64,000 nt of DNA from Granulicella sp. S190 (GTDB taxonomy: Bacteria > Acidobacteriota > Terriglobia > Terriglobales > Acidobacteriaceae): assembly GCF_009766095.1 (NCBI RefSeq), contig NZ_LMUD01000023.1:62001-126000 (forward strand), given 5' to 3'. The notes beneath the pieces were generated by a model. The model worked only from the letters and a program-made list of their open reading frames with translations, searched no databases and was not told where the DNA came from. The position numbers and the translations under genes were made by a program. This document shows positions 35,658 through 43,924 of this stretch, one piece after another (positions within the stretch are counted from its first letter, which is position 1; every line of letters begins with the position of its first letter).

Positions 35658-36029
35658 TTAAATCTTGTAAGGCACCCGCACTCCACGAGTCCCAGCCGGA
35701 AAATCCTTCACATTCCTCGTTACCAGAATCCTGCCGGCAATCTCAGCCGTCGCCAGAATAATCGCATCCGGCATCTTGATCCTCTTCTGCCTCCGATTCA
35801 AAGCCGCTTGCTCCGCCACCGCGCTCGTAATCGCCAAAACCTGAAAGTTCACCAGAAAAGCCCGCAAAATCACCTCCTCACTTTGAGTCTTCGCTCCCGT
35901 CATCACTTCGATCCACGTAATCGTGCTGATCGAAGGATTCTGGCGTTGAATCTCCCGTGTGGCTTTGCTAACTCCGTTCAAATGGTCAATCAGGATATTC
36001 GTATCGAAGAGTTCGTTCACCGCTTCCAC
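35658..36029 (-). CDS. vapC: VapC-type PIN-domain toxin
   Basis: The 123-residue PIN-domain RNase has the four acidic metal-binding residues in place: Asp9 (FDTN), Glu41 (WIEVMTG), Asp88 (MPDAIILATA) and Asp109 (VKDF). The length is normal for VapC. Toxins of this family cleave tRNA or rRNA and are held inactive by the antitoxin. The start overlaps the end of the antitoxin gene by 13 bp, so the two are translationally coupled. A decayed second copy of its C-terminal part lies just beyond the antitoxin at about 36325-36400. Confidence 0.92.
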   Translation of the reverse strand: MEAVNELFDTNILIDHLNGVSKATREIQRQNPSISTITWIEVMTGAKTQSEEVILRAFLVNFQVLAITSAVAEQAALNRRQKRIKMPDAIILATAEIAGRILVTRNVKDFPAGTRGVRVPYKI

Positions 36030-36235
36030 TCATTCCGCAGCTTATTCTGGAACTCCACTCCATCCACCCCGCGTTCCTTCCACAACCCAAAGGAGTCCTC
36101 AAGCCCGGCCTTATTCTGCGCAAGAAATCCTGCCACAGCCTGCCGAATCAACTCCGCCCGCGACACCTTTCGCGCCTCGCTCAAAGCATTCAACTCTTCA
36201 AGCTCGTCCTCCGGAATATCAACCAGCGTTCGCAT
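36017..36235 (-). CDS. vapB: VapB-like ribbon-helix-helix antitoxin
   Basis: The 72-residue protein begins with an RHH DNA-binding motif (MRTLVDIPEDELEELNALSE, then KVSRAELIRQAVAGFL). Its C-terminal tail would wrap the toxin. AAGGAGTGCC precedes ATG 36235. It should neutralise the VapC product and repress the operon through the palindrome just upstream. Confidence 0.9.
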   Translation of the reverse strand: MRTLVDIPEDELEELNALSEARKVSRAELIRQAVAGFLAQNKAGLEDSFGLWKERGVDGVEFQNKLRNEWKR

Positions 36236-36247
36236 GGCACTCCTTAT

Positions 36248-36266
36248 GATATACAGTCACGATATC
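36248..36266 (-). promoter_or_regulatory. Probable vapBC operator/promoter
   Basis: GATAT-N9-ATATC is a perfect 5-bp palindrome starting 13 bp before the vapB start. It overlaps AT-rich -10-like sequence (TATATC) on the minus strand. This is the expected place for autorepression by VapBC. Confidence 0.4.
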
Positions 36267-36324
36267 ACCTGTGAGTGGCACAAACCCAGGTGCCCGGACA
36301 GGAGATCGTATGCGTATAAGCAAT

Positions 36325-36420
36325 GCGCCCGGCCCCTCAGCTGTCGCCAAAATAACCGCATGCGATATCTTGATCTTCACCTGCCGTCGGCCCTGTCAAG
36401 CCATCTCAAACTTAAAAATC
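36325..36420 (-). pseudogene. Remnant of a second vapC gene
   Basis: On the minus strand this stretch reads like the VapC C-terminal core: an Arg/Gln/Lys-rich run, then KIKISHAVILATAEGPG, compared with KRIKMPDAIILATAEIAG in the intact gene. Nucleotide similarity to 35740-35800 is obvious by eye. The catalytic Asp of the MPDA motif is replaced and no full frame remains. It is probably the relic of a duplicated or replaced toxin-antitoxin pair. Confidence 0.55.
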
Positions 36421-36533
36421 CGACAACGCACACAAAATAAATGCGTTATCGGCAAAAATAACACCCTTCCAAAGTGCCGTTCAGTTTCACCTCGTCAGGT
36501 AAAATAGTGATAGGAAAATTAGAAGATCTCGAG

Positions 36534-36640
36534 AGCAGGTCTGGATTTTTGTAAGTCCCCGTACAAGCCGTTCTATTACAAGACTTTGACTCATTTGACG
36601 CATCCCGGGAAGCCCGAAGTCCAGACCTAAGTCTCCTGCT
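36534..36640. repeat. Possible MITE or palindromic element with imperfect terminal inverted repeats
   Basis: AGCAGGTCTGGA at 36534-36545 is mirrored by TCCAGACCT (36620-36628) and CTGCT (36636-36640), giving a 107-bp element with imperfect ends. The 9-bp core arms are perfect. It lies in a 484-bp non-coding gap (36236-36719) that also holds the vapC remnant. Confidence 0.35.
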
Positions 36641-36749
36641 TTGAAGACTTTGCGTAAAAACAGCGGGAGTGGCAGGGCTCATCCTGCATGACAAACCGAC
36701 CGCAAAAGCGTCTCACTGAATGAGAAGTAAACGGAGCAAACAGCAAGCC

Positions 36750-37412
36750 ATGAACGACTACCGCATGAGTCAGAACTATCCGATCACTCTCGAAGGCGCA
36801 CGCGAGGAGACCTCCTCACTGCTCGCCAAGGTGCTTGCCATCACCTCGTTCGGCTTCTTTGTCACCGCGCTCGGTGTCGCCACTGCGCCGCCCTGGGGAA
36901 CGTTCGTCGGCATGATCGTCGTTCTGGGCCTTGTCTTCGCCATCAACTTCACCCGCAAGGCCAACCCTGCTATCGCACTCGGACTCTTCCTCACCCTCAC
37001 CTACTTCATGGGCTGGGAGATCGGTCCCCTCATCCAGCGCTACATCCACAACTTCGGCTCCGCGATCGTCTTCAACGCCGCCGCCACCACCGGCGCTGGC
37101 ATGGCCGTCATGGGCTGCGTCGCGTATCTCTTCAACATCAACTACCGCCGCATCGCCGGCATCGGCTTCGCCGCGCTTCTGCTGCTGATCATCGCCGGAA
37201 TCGCCAGCATGTTCTTTCACTTCCTCTCGCCGGACACCTACTCCTGGCTCACGCTGGGCATCTTCGGCCTGCTCACCGTAGGCGACTTCGCCCGCATCCG
37301 CGCCGGTGGAGACGGCCGCTCTGCCGTCTCGCTCTCCCTCTCCATCTACCTCGACGCGATCAACATCTTCCTCGCCGTCCTCCAGCTAATGGGCGGCCGT
37401 CGCAGAAACTAA
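36750..37412 (+). CDS. Bax inhibitor-1/YccA family membrane protein
   Basis: The protein of about 220 residues has seven hydrophobic segments and a short charged N-terminus (MNDYRMSQNYPI). The pattern and the C-terminal LSIYLDAINIFLAVLQLMG segment (conserved Asp, Asn) are characteristic of the TMBIM/BI-1 family. I prefer ATG 36750 to the in-frame ATG 36720 because ACGGAGC precedes it. Bacterial members such as YetJ are pH-sensitive calcium channels, and YccA modulates FtsH; which applies here is unknown. A hairpin with T-rich tail follows the gene. Confidence 0.92.
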   Translation: MNDYRMSQNYPITLEGAREETSSLLAKVLAITSFGFFVTALGVATAPPWGTFVGMIVVLGLVFAINFTRKANPAIALGLFLTLTYFMGWEIGPLIQRYIHNFGSAIVFNAAATTGAGMAVMGCVAYLFNINYRRIAGIGFAALLLLIIAGIASMFFHFLSPDTYSWLTLGIFGLLTVGDFARIRAGGDGRSAVSLSLSIYLDAINIFLAVLQLMGGRRRN

Positions 37413-37454
37413 CTCCGGTACCTACCAACATCAACTCATACCCAACCCAATAGC

Positions 37455-37492
37455 CGCTCATGCGATCCAAGGCATGAGCGGGTTACTTTTGT
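37455..37492 (+). terminator. Rho-independent terminator of the BI-1-like gene
   Basis: CGCTCATGC (37455-37463) and GCATGAGCG (37472-37480) form a perfect 9-bp stem with an 8-nt loop. It is followed by GGTTACTTTTGTTTCTT. Confidence 0.75.
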
Positions 37493-37541
37493 TTCTTCAA
37501 AAAAAACCATAAATAACGTAGGCTGGATTGGCCGCAAACCA

Positions 37542-38045
37542 GTGGTCCGCTGCGTTCAGGCTGTGCTCCCCGCCATGCGCGAACGCCGCAGCGGATGCAT
37601 CATCAACATCAGCTCCGTCGCGGGACGCATTTGTAACCCGCCACTCACCGCCTACTGCGCCTCAAAGTGGGCGCTCGAAGCCCTCAGCGAAGGCCTCACC
37701 GGCGAGATGAAGACCTTCAACGTCCGTGTCGCTCTCGTTGAGCTCGGCATCATCAACACCGCCATGGCTCGCCGTATCGAACATCCCGAAACCGAATCGC
37801 CCTACGGACAGAGCGCCCGCTTTGCAGCCTTGTTTGAAAACTCGCTAAAGACCCCCGTGCCTCCGTCGCTCGTCGCCGACAAGATTCTAGAAGTCGTCGA
37901 CAGTGGAACATGGCAGCTCCGCCATCCTGTCGGCCCTGACGCTCTTCCATTCATTCAGTGGAGGACCGCTATGACCGATGAAGACTGGATCGACATGAAC
38001 GCCGGAGACGACGCAAGCTTTTTCGCGAAGTTAGGGGCATCCTAG
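37542..38045 (+). pseudogene. 5'-truncated short-chain dehydrogenase
   Basis: The readable frame of about 167 residues matches only the second two-thirds of a classical SDR. RCVQAVLPAMRERRSG is followed by the Ser-containing strand INISSVAGR and the catalytic YCASK (Y-x3-K). The nucleotide-binding Rossmann start (TGxxxGIG) and about 80-100 residues before it are missing, and no good ribosome-binding site or start is present. Similarity begins abruptly about 50 bp after the BI-1 terminator, suggesting a deletion or insertion join. It should be inactive. Confidence 0.75.
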
Positions 38046-38097
38046 TCCACCATCCACTGGCGCAACCCGGAGACTGCAGTAGTTCGATGGCTGGCGT

Positions 38098-38637
38098 CTA
38101 CCGCACGCCTTTGTTCGGATCCCATACTCCCTGCAGCTTCCGGACATAAACAATCTGACCAACGTGGTAAGCATTGTGAGTTCCAACGTGCGCGATTCTC
38201 GAAGCCCATAGCGATATCTTGGCGTCATCGGCCGCCTGTACCGCGTTCTCCCAATCCGTCATCACTGCATCCAGATCCGCAACAGTCTTGGTCCAACTCT
38301 TCGCATCGAATTCATTGAACGTCTCATCGTTGTTGCCATCGAACTTCGCTGGGGTCTCCCCCTTGAACTTCGTCAGCATCTCACGGTCCCAAAACACAAG
38401 ATGATTCGCCAGTTGCCCGACAGAGTGATTTCCGCTTTTATCCGTCCAGCTCGCCTGCGCTGGGGTCAGCCCTGCCACTGCCGTATTCGCCGGAACAAAC
38501 CACTCTGCTTTGTTATGCGTCGACCGAAGCTGTTCCAGTAGGACAGCTTTCAAAGTCATCGGCTTCTCCTCTTGCGCCTTGATGAAACCACACGAGAAGA
38601 CCCCAAACATCAGTAGCCCAAACAGCATTCGTCTCAT
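38098..38637 (-). CDS. Exported DinB-like protein (copy 1)
   Basis: The 179-residue protein has a signal peptide (residues 1-21, ending FIKAQ) and then a DinB/YfiT-type four-helix bundle. Putative metal-site histidines appear in QLANHLVFWDRE and in the C-terminal HVGTHNAYHVGQI. DinB-family proteins are often thiol-dependent metalloenzymes in the cytoplasm; here the leader suggests a periplasmic location. ATG 38637 is preceded by CAGGAGATTTCC. A related exported gene lies upstream on the same strand across a transposase remnant. Confidence 0.82.
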   Translation of the reverse strand: MRRMLFGLLMFGVFSCGFIKAQEEKPMTLKAVLLEQLRSTHNKAEWFVPANTAVAGLTPAQASWTDKSGNHSVGQLANHLVFWDREMLTKFKGETPAKFDGNNDETFNEFDAKSWTKTVADLDAVMTDWENAVQAADDAKISLWASRIAHVGTHNAYHVGQIVYVRKLQGVWDPNKGVR

Positions 38638-38692
38638 GGAAATCTCCTGTAACTAGATTTTGCGCATGAATCAACTGCAGGCCCAATCGACC

Positions 38693-38800
38693 AAATCATC
38701 CCACAGCGCGACGGCAAGCTTCGTAGAACACGCCTTTGGTGGTTCGGCCGTTTAATGCATCATGGCAACGCAGTTGCTGACTGATCCTGGCAAAAAGCAT
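38693..38800 (-). pseudogene. Remnant of an IS3-type transposase C-terminus
   Basis: The minus strand encodes RISQQLRCHDALNGRTT and KGVFYEACRRAVG before a stop. This resembles the end of IS3-family integrase-type transposases (R/H-DAL-GRTP-EV pattern). Nothing of the catalytic DDE core remains. It sits between the two DinB-like genes, within 38638-38808, where no other gene is seen. Confidence 0.45.
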
Positions 38801-38808
38801 TCGAATAA

Positions 38809-39357
38809 CTACTTCTCGCTGGTGGGCGGAATCAGTCCCTTCAATCTCATGTAGAGGGCCAGCGTCGCATACTGTTCGTTGTCGTGAGATACGGTTCCCC
38901 ACAAAATCCCAACGCGTGATCGCTTTGCATTGAAAACGTCGAACAAATCCCCGAGGTTTGTGTCGGTAGCAGAAGCAAAGGCCTTATCGCATTCGGCAAA
39001 CGAGCCTTTCAGCGCATCGATGATTGCAGCCTTGTCAGCTGTCTCGGCAGGTACCTTCGGCAAGTCATTCGCTGTAGTTCGATTCACGGCACCGCAGGTT
39101 CGCAGTTGCGCCTCGGTAACATGATTGACGACTCGCGCAAAGGTTCTTACCTCCGGCGTAGGCCTGAAGGAATAGTCCTCCGCCGGTGTCTTGTCCGCAG
39201 CCTTGAGGATATTTCCTTTAAGGGTTGTATAGCTTCGTTGTGCCTCGGCTGCTGGTCCGGTTGGTCCGGCTGGAGCACTGGGGGGTGCCTGACCGATCAT
39301 CACTTTTGCAGCCATAAGTGCTGCAATGGCACAGATCACATTTATCTTTCGCATCAT
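38809..39357 (-). CDS. Exported DinB-like protein (copy 2)
   Basis: This 182-residue product has a signal peptide (residues 1 to about 23, ending MIGQA), a short Pro/Ala/Gly linker and a DinB-like helical bundle. Candidate metal ligands are NHVTEAQ and the C-terminal VSHDNEQYATLALYMRLKG. It is distantly similar to copy 1. The function is unknown; the family includes thiol S-transferases and metal-dependent hydrolases. Its leader makes a periplasmic role likely. Confidence 0.8.
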   Translation of the reverse strand: MMRKINVICAIAALMAAKVMIGQAPPSAPAGPTGPAAEAQRSYTTLKGNILKAADKTPAEDYSFRPTPEVRTFARVVNHVTEAQLRTCGAVNRTTANDLPKVPAETADKAAIIDALKGSFAECDKAFASATDTNLGDLFDVFNAKRSRVGILWGTVSHDNEQYATLALYMRLKGLIPPTSEK

Positions 39358-39411
39358 CTACCTCTCGACTTCAGATTATCCTTACGCGTAATGCGTTCCT
39401 ACAACTTTTTG

Positions 39412-40425
39412 TTAATGCTTTGTCATCTTTGAATCTGGAGGCTCCGAAGACCAATAGTTGCTCCGCGCTGAGACCAACATCTCCGGATGGTGAGCAAGTT
39501 GCACCTTGATGGTATGCAGCCCCGGATCCACCGACGTAGGAGAGAAGCTCAGAATGTAGCTATTTCGAAGATGATTCTTCAGCGTACCAAGATTTCGTTC
39601 CAACTCTGCCTGATTATCGAAACTGCTCCACTCCCCACCGGACAAAGTTGCTACCTCAGCCGAAGTGTTTTTCTTTATCGCTCCAAGGATAAGACGCAGG
39701 GGCTCGCTTAGATTGAAGTAAGCTTGGTAATTCCCTTCTCCAACGTGAAGTGGTGGATTCAAGTGGGCAGGATCCTTGAACGCCTGTCTGGCAGCTGTCT
39801 TCTCTGCCGAAAACGTTACGCTGTAAATTACGGTATTGGTCTCGCCAAGTTCTTGTACAACGTCTTTTAGAGAGGTTTTGCTCCCCTCGTCATGTTCCTG
39901 ACTGATCAGTAAAATCGCTCGTTGATTACTTGAAGAACGATTCTTCAGCAGATCGAGTCCATAGGCAAGACTGTCGAAGATCGCAGCGCCGCGATCGCCC
40001 TCGTCAGGATGGTCAACCGCGTCGCTCCACTGAGCGACATCAGAGGTAAACGGAGACGCCGCCTCTGGGCGACTGTCGAAGTTTACGATCGACACTTCGT
40101 TCGAGGCGTCACCAAGCAGGGAAGCGAGCATTTTATCAAGATTGGCATAGCTCGGAAACTGACCACGCGCATCGCCTCCCGTCTGCATCAGTACGACCAG
40201 CGACAGAGGCCGTCGGCTCTCCTCCTCTAACGTGATCTTCTGCTGCACTCCATTGTCGGTCAGGACGAAATCCTCACCCGTCAGCGAGAAGACGAGTTCT
40301 TTCTCCTGTGTCTGCACCAGCGTGGGAACGACAACTAGAGTTGTCGTTGTATGCAGGGTAGTCTGAGCCAAAGCCACTCCACTCAACACAGCGAGAAGAC
40401 CGAATTGGGCTACGAGGAATCGCAT
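39412..40425 (-). CDS. VWFA-related acidobacterial secreted protein
   Basis: I start at ATG 40425 (MRFLVAQFGLLAVLSGVALA), a clear signal peptide; the open frame extends 44 codons upstream without one. The 337-residue protein matches the VWFA-related Acidobacterial domain family (TIGR03436-type). It has an N-terminal LVVVPTLV segment and EDFVLTDNGVQQKITLEEE, then a von Willebrand A-like fold. The metal-site (MIDAS) motif is degenerate: the usual DxSxS is replaced by MQTGGDA. It probably mediates protein or surface interactions. It is divergent from ychF. Confidence 0.85.
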   Translation of the reverse strand: MRFLVAQFGLLAVLSGVALAQTTLHTTTTLVVVPTLVQTQEKELVFSLTGEDFVLTDNGVQQKITLEEESRRPLSLVVLMQTGGDARGQFPSYANLDKMLASLLGDASNEVSIVNFDSRPEAASPFTSDVAQWSDAVDHPDEGDRGAAIFDSLAYGLDLLKNRSSSNQRAILLISQEHDEGSKTSLKDVVQELGETNTVIYSVTFSAEKTAARQAFKDPAHLNPPLHVGEGNYQAYFNLSEPLRLILGAIKKNTSAEVATLSGGEWSSFDNQAELERNLGTLKNHLRNSYILSFSPTSVDPGLHTIKVQLAHHPEMLVSARSNYWSSEPPDSKMTKH

Positions 40426-40550
40426 TGCGCCTAGATTAGACGGGCAAAGGCTAGCGCGGCACGGAAGACAGTGCAAAAAGGTATCCTGTATAGGACACCC
40501 ACGGCGCCAAAAGCCTCGTACCCAAGCTCTGTAACAAGGAAAATCGCATA

Positions 40551-41648
40551 ATGCCATTGAACTGCGGAATCGTTGGACTACCCAACGTCGGAAAGTCTAC
40601 TATCTTCAACGCTCTCACTTCGGCGAAAGCGCAAGCCGCCAACTATCCCTTCTGTACGATCGACCCCAATACCGGTGTCGTTACCGTACCGGATGAACGA
40701 CTAGCCAAGATCTCCGAGCTCATCAAGCCCAAGTCGCTTGTTCCCACAACGATGGAGTTTATCGACATTGCCGGTCTTGTCGAAGGCGCCTCTAAAGGAG
40801 AAGGTCTGGGGAATCAGTTTCTCGGCCACATCCGTGCCACCGATGCTATCTGCCACGTCGTTCGCTGCTTTGACGACCCCGAAGTGATCCACGTCGCCGG
40901 AGGTGTCAACCCGCTCCATGATATCGACATCATCAACACTGAGCTTCTACTCGCGGACCTGGACACTGTCGAAAAACGTAATACCAAGGTTGAGCGTGCT
41001 GCCAAGGCGTCGAGTGATGGCAAGGTCAAGGCCGAACATGCCATGCTGCAGAAGTTGCTTACAGTGCTAAACGCTGGAAAGCCGGCGCGTACTGCCGAAC
41101 TTACCGACGAAGAAAGGATTCTCTCCAGAGATCTTTTCCTAATCACAGCCAAGCCCCAACTCTATGTAGCGAATGTGGACGAGGCTGGGCTTATCGAAGG
41201 CAACGCTTACACGGCCGCGGTAGAAAAGCGCGCCGCAGAGGAGGGCAGCCAAGTAGTCCGCATCAGCGGTGCCCTTGAGTCAGAAATCGCACAATTAGAG
41301 CCTGCCGAGCGCGATGAATTTCTCAAGGATATGGGCCTCTCCGAGCCTGGACTCAACCGCCTTATCCATTCGGCCTACCGGTTGCTCGATCTCATAACCT
41401 ACTTCACGGCAGGGGTACAGGAGGTCCGCGCCTGGACGATCCGACGTGGTACGAAGGCTCCCGGCGCCGCAGGAGTTATTCACTCAGACTTCGAAAAAGG
41501 TTTTATCAAAGCCGATTGCTACGCCTCTGATGATCTCTTCAAATACGGTAGTGAGCAGTCCGTAAAAGAAAAGGGGCTCCTACGATCTGAAGGTAAAGAA
41601 TACGTAGTTAAAGACGGCGATATTCTCTTCTTCAAGTTCAACGTTTAG
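40551..41648 (+). CDS. ychF: Ribosome-associated ATPase/GTPase YchF (OLA1 family)
   Basis: The 365-residue protein has the TRAFAC-class P-loop GLPNVGKST near the N-terminus, the switch II-region [20 protein letters not shown] and a C-terminal TGS domain ([20 protein letters not shown]). Family members prefer ATP over GTP because their NKxD motif is altered (here NVDE). AAGGAAA precedes ATG 40551. It is a single-gene unit ending in a strong terminator. It binds ribosomes and affects stress translation in other bacteria. Confidence 0.96.
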   Translation: MPLNCGIVGLPNVGKSTIFNALTSAKAQAANYPFCTIDPNTGVVTVPDERLAKISELIKPKSLVPTTMEFIDIAGLVEGASKGEGLGNQFLGHIRATDAICHVVRCFDDPEVIHVAGGVNPLHDIDIINTELLLADLDTVEKRNTKVERAAKASSDGKVKAEHAMLQKLLTVLNAGKPARTAELTDEERILSRDLFLITAKPQLYVANVDEAGLIEGNAYTAAVEKRAAEEGSQVVRISGALESEIAQLEPAERDEFLKDMGLSEPGLNRLIHSAYRLLDLITYFTAGVQEVRAWTIRRGTKAPGAAGVIHSDFEKGFIKADCYASDDLFKYGSEQSVKEKGLLRSEGKEYVVKDGDILFFKFNV

Positions 41649-41660
41649 ATAGCGCACAGC

Positions 41661-41694
41661 AAAAAGACGGCTCCGGGAAGGAGTCGTCTTTTTT
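41661..41694. terminator. Terminator after ychF, possibly bidirectional
   Basis: The stem AAAAAGACGGCTCC / GGAGTCGTCTTTTTT with a short GGGAA loop ends in a T-run on the plus strand. An A-run starts it, so the minus-strand gene at 41714 could be terminated too. Confidence 0.85.
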
Positions 41695-41713
41695 GCTACG
41701 CTCATTTGACGAA

Positions 41714-41956
41714 CTACTCCTTCGTCTTCAGCGCCCCATCATTTTGCTGAATGAAGGCTTCAATCTCGGGAGCCATCTCAAGAATCTTTCTCCATTGCTC
41801 TTTGTACAGCGTTACTGGGAATCGACCCATGCCGTAAATGGATAGCCCACCTTTTTCACTTACCTTCAGGCTTACCCCGCGCACGCCTTTGCTCTTAAGT
41901 TTGTCATTCTCCGCACGTAGCCGTTCAATCTCGGCTTTCAACTCTTCATCAGACAT
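41714..41956 (-). CDS. Small coiled-coil protein of unknown function
   Basis: The 80-residue protein begins with a leucine/heptad helix (MSDEELKAEIERLRAENDKL), then a compact basic/beta segment (GVSLKVSEKGGLSIYGMGRF) and a helical tail. No signal peptide or membrane segment is seen. The family is not recognised. It stands alone, convergent with ychF. Confidence 0.7.
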   Translation of the reverse strand: MSDEELKAEIERLRAENDKLKSKGVRGVSLKVSEKGGLSIYGMGRFPVTLYKEQWRKILEMAPEIEAFIQQNDGALKTKE

Positions 41957-42053
41957 AGGTGATTCACTCCTTCAGTGAAAGAGTACGACATTGTCTCAGA
42001 TCTGTGCATAAGAGACGTGTCGATTACTGCGTTGCTTTCCTATTGTCAGCCAG

Positions 42054-43586
42054 CTACTTCGGACTCACCGAACCTCGGCTTGCACCACCCGGACTGCCTG
42101 AGGCACTGTTCATCGTCACTCCAGTACCTGTCGGCTGAGAAGAGCCTGCGCCACGGTAGGACTGGCTCGTTGAACTCCCTGCAAATGCGGCCGATCGTGA
42201 CGCAGCAGAAAAAGATTCGTTCGGAGATCCCTGCCGCAAAATGACTGCCCCCCTGTTTATTTCATTGGCAGTTGAACTCATTCGATTGCCAACAGGTTCG
42301 CTGTAGACCTGCATACTTGCTGAACCGTGTTGTTCCACATGGCTGGAAATCTTATTCAAATTGCCCAAAGATCCTCTGGGAACGCCAAGCCCTGCGGAGC
42401 CTCTTTGAAAGACAAAGCTGCCTTCCTTGTTTTGTCCAGAGAACACCATCGGATTCTGGTTCGCAAGCATTAGCGATGATTTGGCAGCTCCTTCAACGGG
42501 TGCCTGTGGAGGGAACGCTTGACGCAGCGGCGAATGAACTTGAGTTCCGGTCGGCGAGACTCCGCCTGCTGCCGTATTGTTCAAACCAGACCAGTTGCTG
42601 CCTGGCTGCCATCCCCAGCCGTAGGTCGGATAGTACGTCCAGGTGCCGGAGTGATACGGCAGCCATCCCCACGGATACGGCGAAACCCAGGAATAGCCGG
42701 CTCCCGGATATAAGGCCCACAAACCATTAGAGTAGGGGCTCCAGCCTGAACTGATGAGATAAGGCTGCCAGATCTGCCCGTATCCGCCAGCGTTAATGAA
42801 GTTTCCGTAGTAGTTGAGATCGCTCAGGCCATAAGCATTTCCGGAACCGGCGAAGGCATTCGCTTTCGAATAGCGAGCGTGATACTCATTCGAGTCTTTG
42901 TCCCACGCATCATATGACTCCGCCGCAACTTTCTTGTCGACGGTGACTTGCTCTTTATCCAGCGTCAGCGACTCTTTTTTTCCCAGTAGCGTCGTCTCTC
43001 CTGCGCGTTGCACTTCAACATTTCCACTGAATACCGAGATCACGATCTTTGCCCCCTCGACCTGCATGCGAAGATGCGTCGAGGGCGTCACCTTCATCTT
43101 TGTCCCTCCGGCGATCAAGAGGAACTCGTTTCCTTTCGTGCTCTCCAAGCTCACGTAGACTGTGCCATGCAAGACGTTCATCGTCGAAGCCTTCGCCCCT
43201 GAACTTCTCAAAGCAAGCAGCGAAAAATCTACCTGGGAGTTCGGAGTTAGGCGAAGAGTGCTGTTATCTTCGAACTCCACTTCAGCATATCCATCGGAGG
43301 TCTGTAGCTTTTCTCCTTCAACAATAGGCATGTTCTGCATCGTCTGCTCAAATCCGTGACCTGTCTTCCGATCCAAAGCAAGCGAGCCCTTCACATCACT
43401 TAGCCTCACAATGCGCACATGGGAATCATCCGGCTGCGCGCCGTTGCTTTCCGCTGAAGACGTGTCAGCCAGTAAAGGCCCATTGGCGACTGTCGTCTGC
43501 GCTGTCGCCCATTCTCCGAACGACGCTGGCCCAGCCAGCATTCCCAGCACTAATCCCATGACCATCGCTTCTGAAGCTGTCTTCAT
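42054..43586 (-). CDS. Secreted FecR-domain protein with Trp/Tyr/Gly-rich C-terminal half
   Basis: ATG 43586 follows AGGAGGCGGAG and opens a signal peptide (KTASEAMVMGLVLGMLAG), giving 510 residues; the longer open frame upstream is not a good start. Residues about 45-190 form a FecR-type beta domain (EGEKLQTSDGYAEVEFEDNS, then MNVLHGTVYVSLES, VFSGNVEV). A Trp/Tyr/Gly/Pro-rich segment follows (repeats like GWSPYSNGLWALYPG and YPWGWLPYHSGTW), as seen in DUF6600-type proteins. The tail is Ser/Gly-rich and disordered. No FecI or TonB gene is adjacent, so it is probably a structural envelope protein rather than a signalling one. Confidence 0.82.
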   Translation of the reverse strand: MKTASEAMVMGLVLGMLAGPASFGEWATAQTTVANGPLLADTSSAESNGAQPDDSHVRIVRLSDVKGSLALDRKTGHGFEQTMQNMPIVEGEKLQTSDGYAEVEFEDNSTLRLTPNSQVDFSLLALRSSGAKASTMNVLHGTVYVSLESTKGNEFLLIAGGTKMKVTPSTHLRMQVEGAKIVISVFSGNVEVQRAGETTLLGKKESLTLDKEQVTVDKKVAAESYDAWDKDSNEYHARYSKANAFAGSGNAYGLSDLNYYGNFINAGGYGQIWQPYLISSGWSPYSNGLWALYPGAGYSWVSPYPWGWLPYHSGTWTYYPTYGWGWQPGSNWSGLNNTAAGGVSPTGTQVHSPLRQAFPPQAPVEGAAKSSLMLANQNPMVFSGQNKEGSFVFQRGSAGLGVPRGSLGNLNKISSHVEQHGSASMQVYSEPVGNRMSSTANEINRGAVILRQGSPNESFSAASRSAAFAGSSTSQSYRGAGSSQPTGTGVTMNSASGSPGGASRGSVSPK

Positions 43587-43924
43587 CTCCGCCTCCTGAA
43601 GGGTTCGAAGCCTTCTAAAACCTCTCAGACGGGCAAAGTATACGCTTGGCATCACTCCGTGGATATCTTTAGTTTTCTGTGGCGTCCAGAAGTTTGCATA
43701 CCAGGCGCACATAGAAGACTCGCAGCTGAGAGATGAAGACGTGAGCCTCGTAGTCGCCAGATCTTCTGGAGAATGAGCCACGAAACCCATCCAATCCGCC
43801 TCGCAACTTCGTCATTTTTACATCACGGTCGACAAGTGCCTAATGCATAACCCGCACTGGTCTGACACACCCTACCGGTCAGGTCTCTTTGGTTCGAGGG
43901 CGCCGGTCTTTATACTTGAGGAAT

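Noticed and set aside
35613..36440. 275-codon plus-strand frame opposite vapBC
   Set aside because: Shadow of the minus-strand toxin-antitoxin genes with Arg/Ser/His-rich composition.
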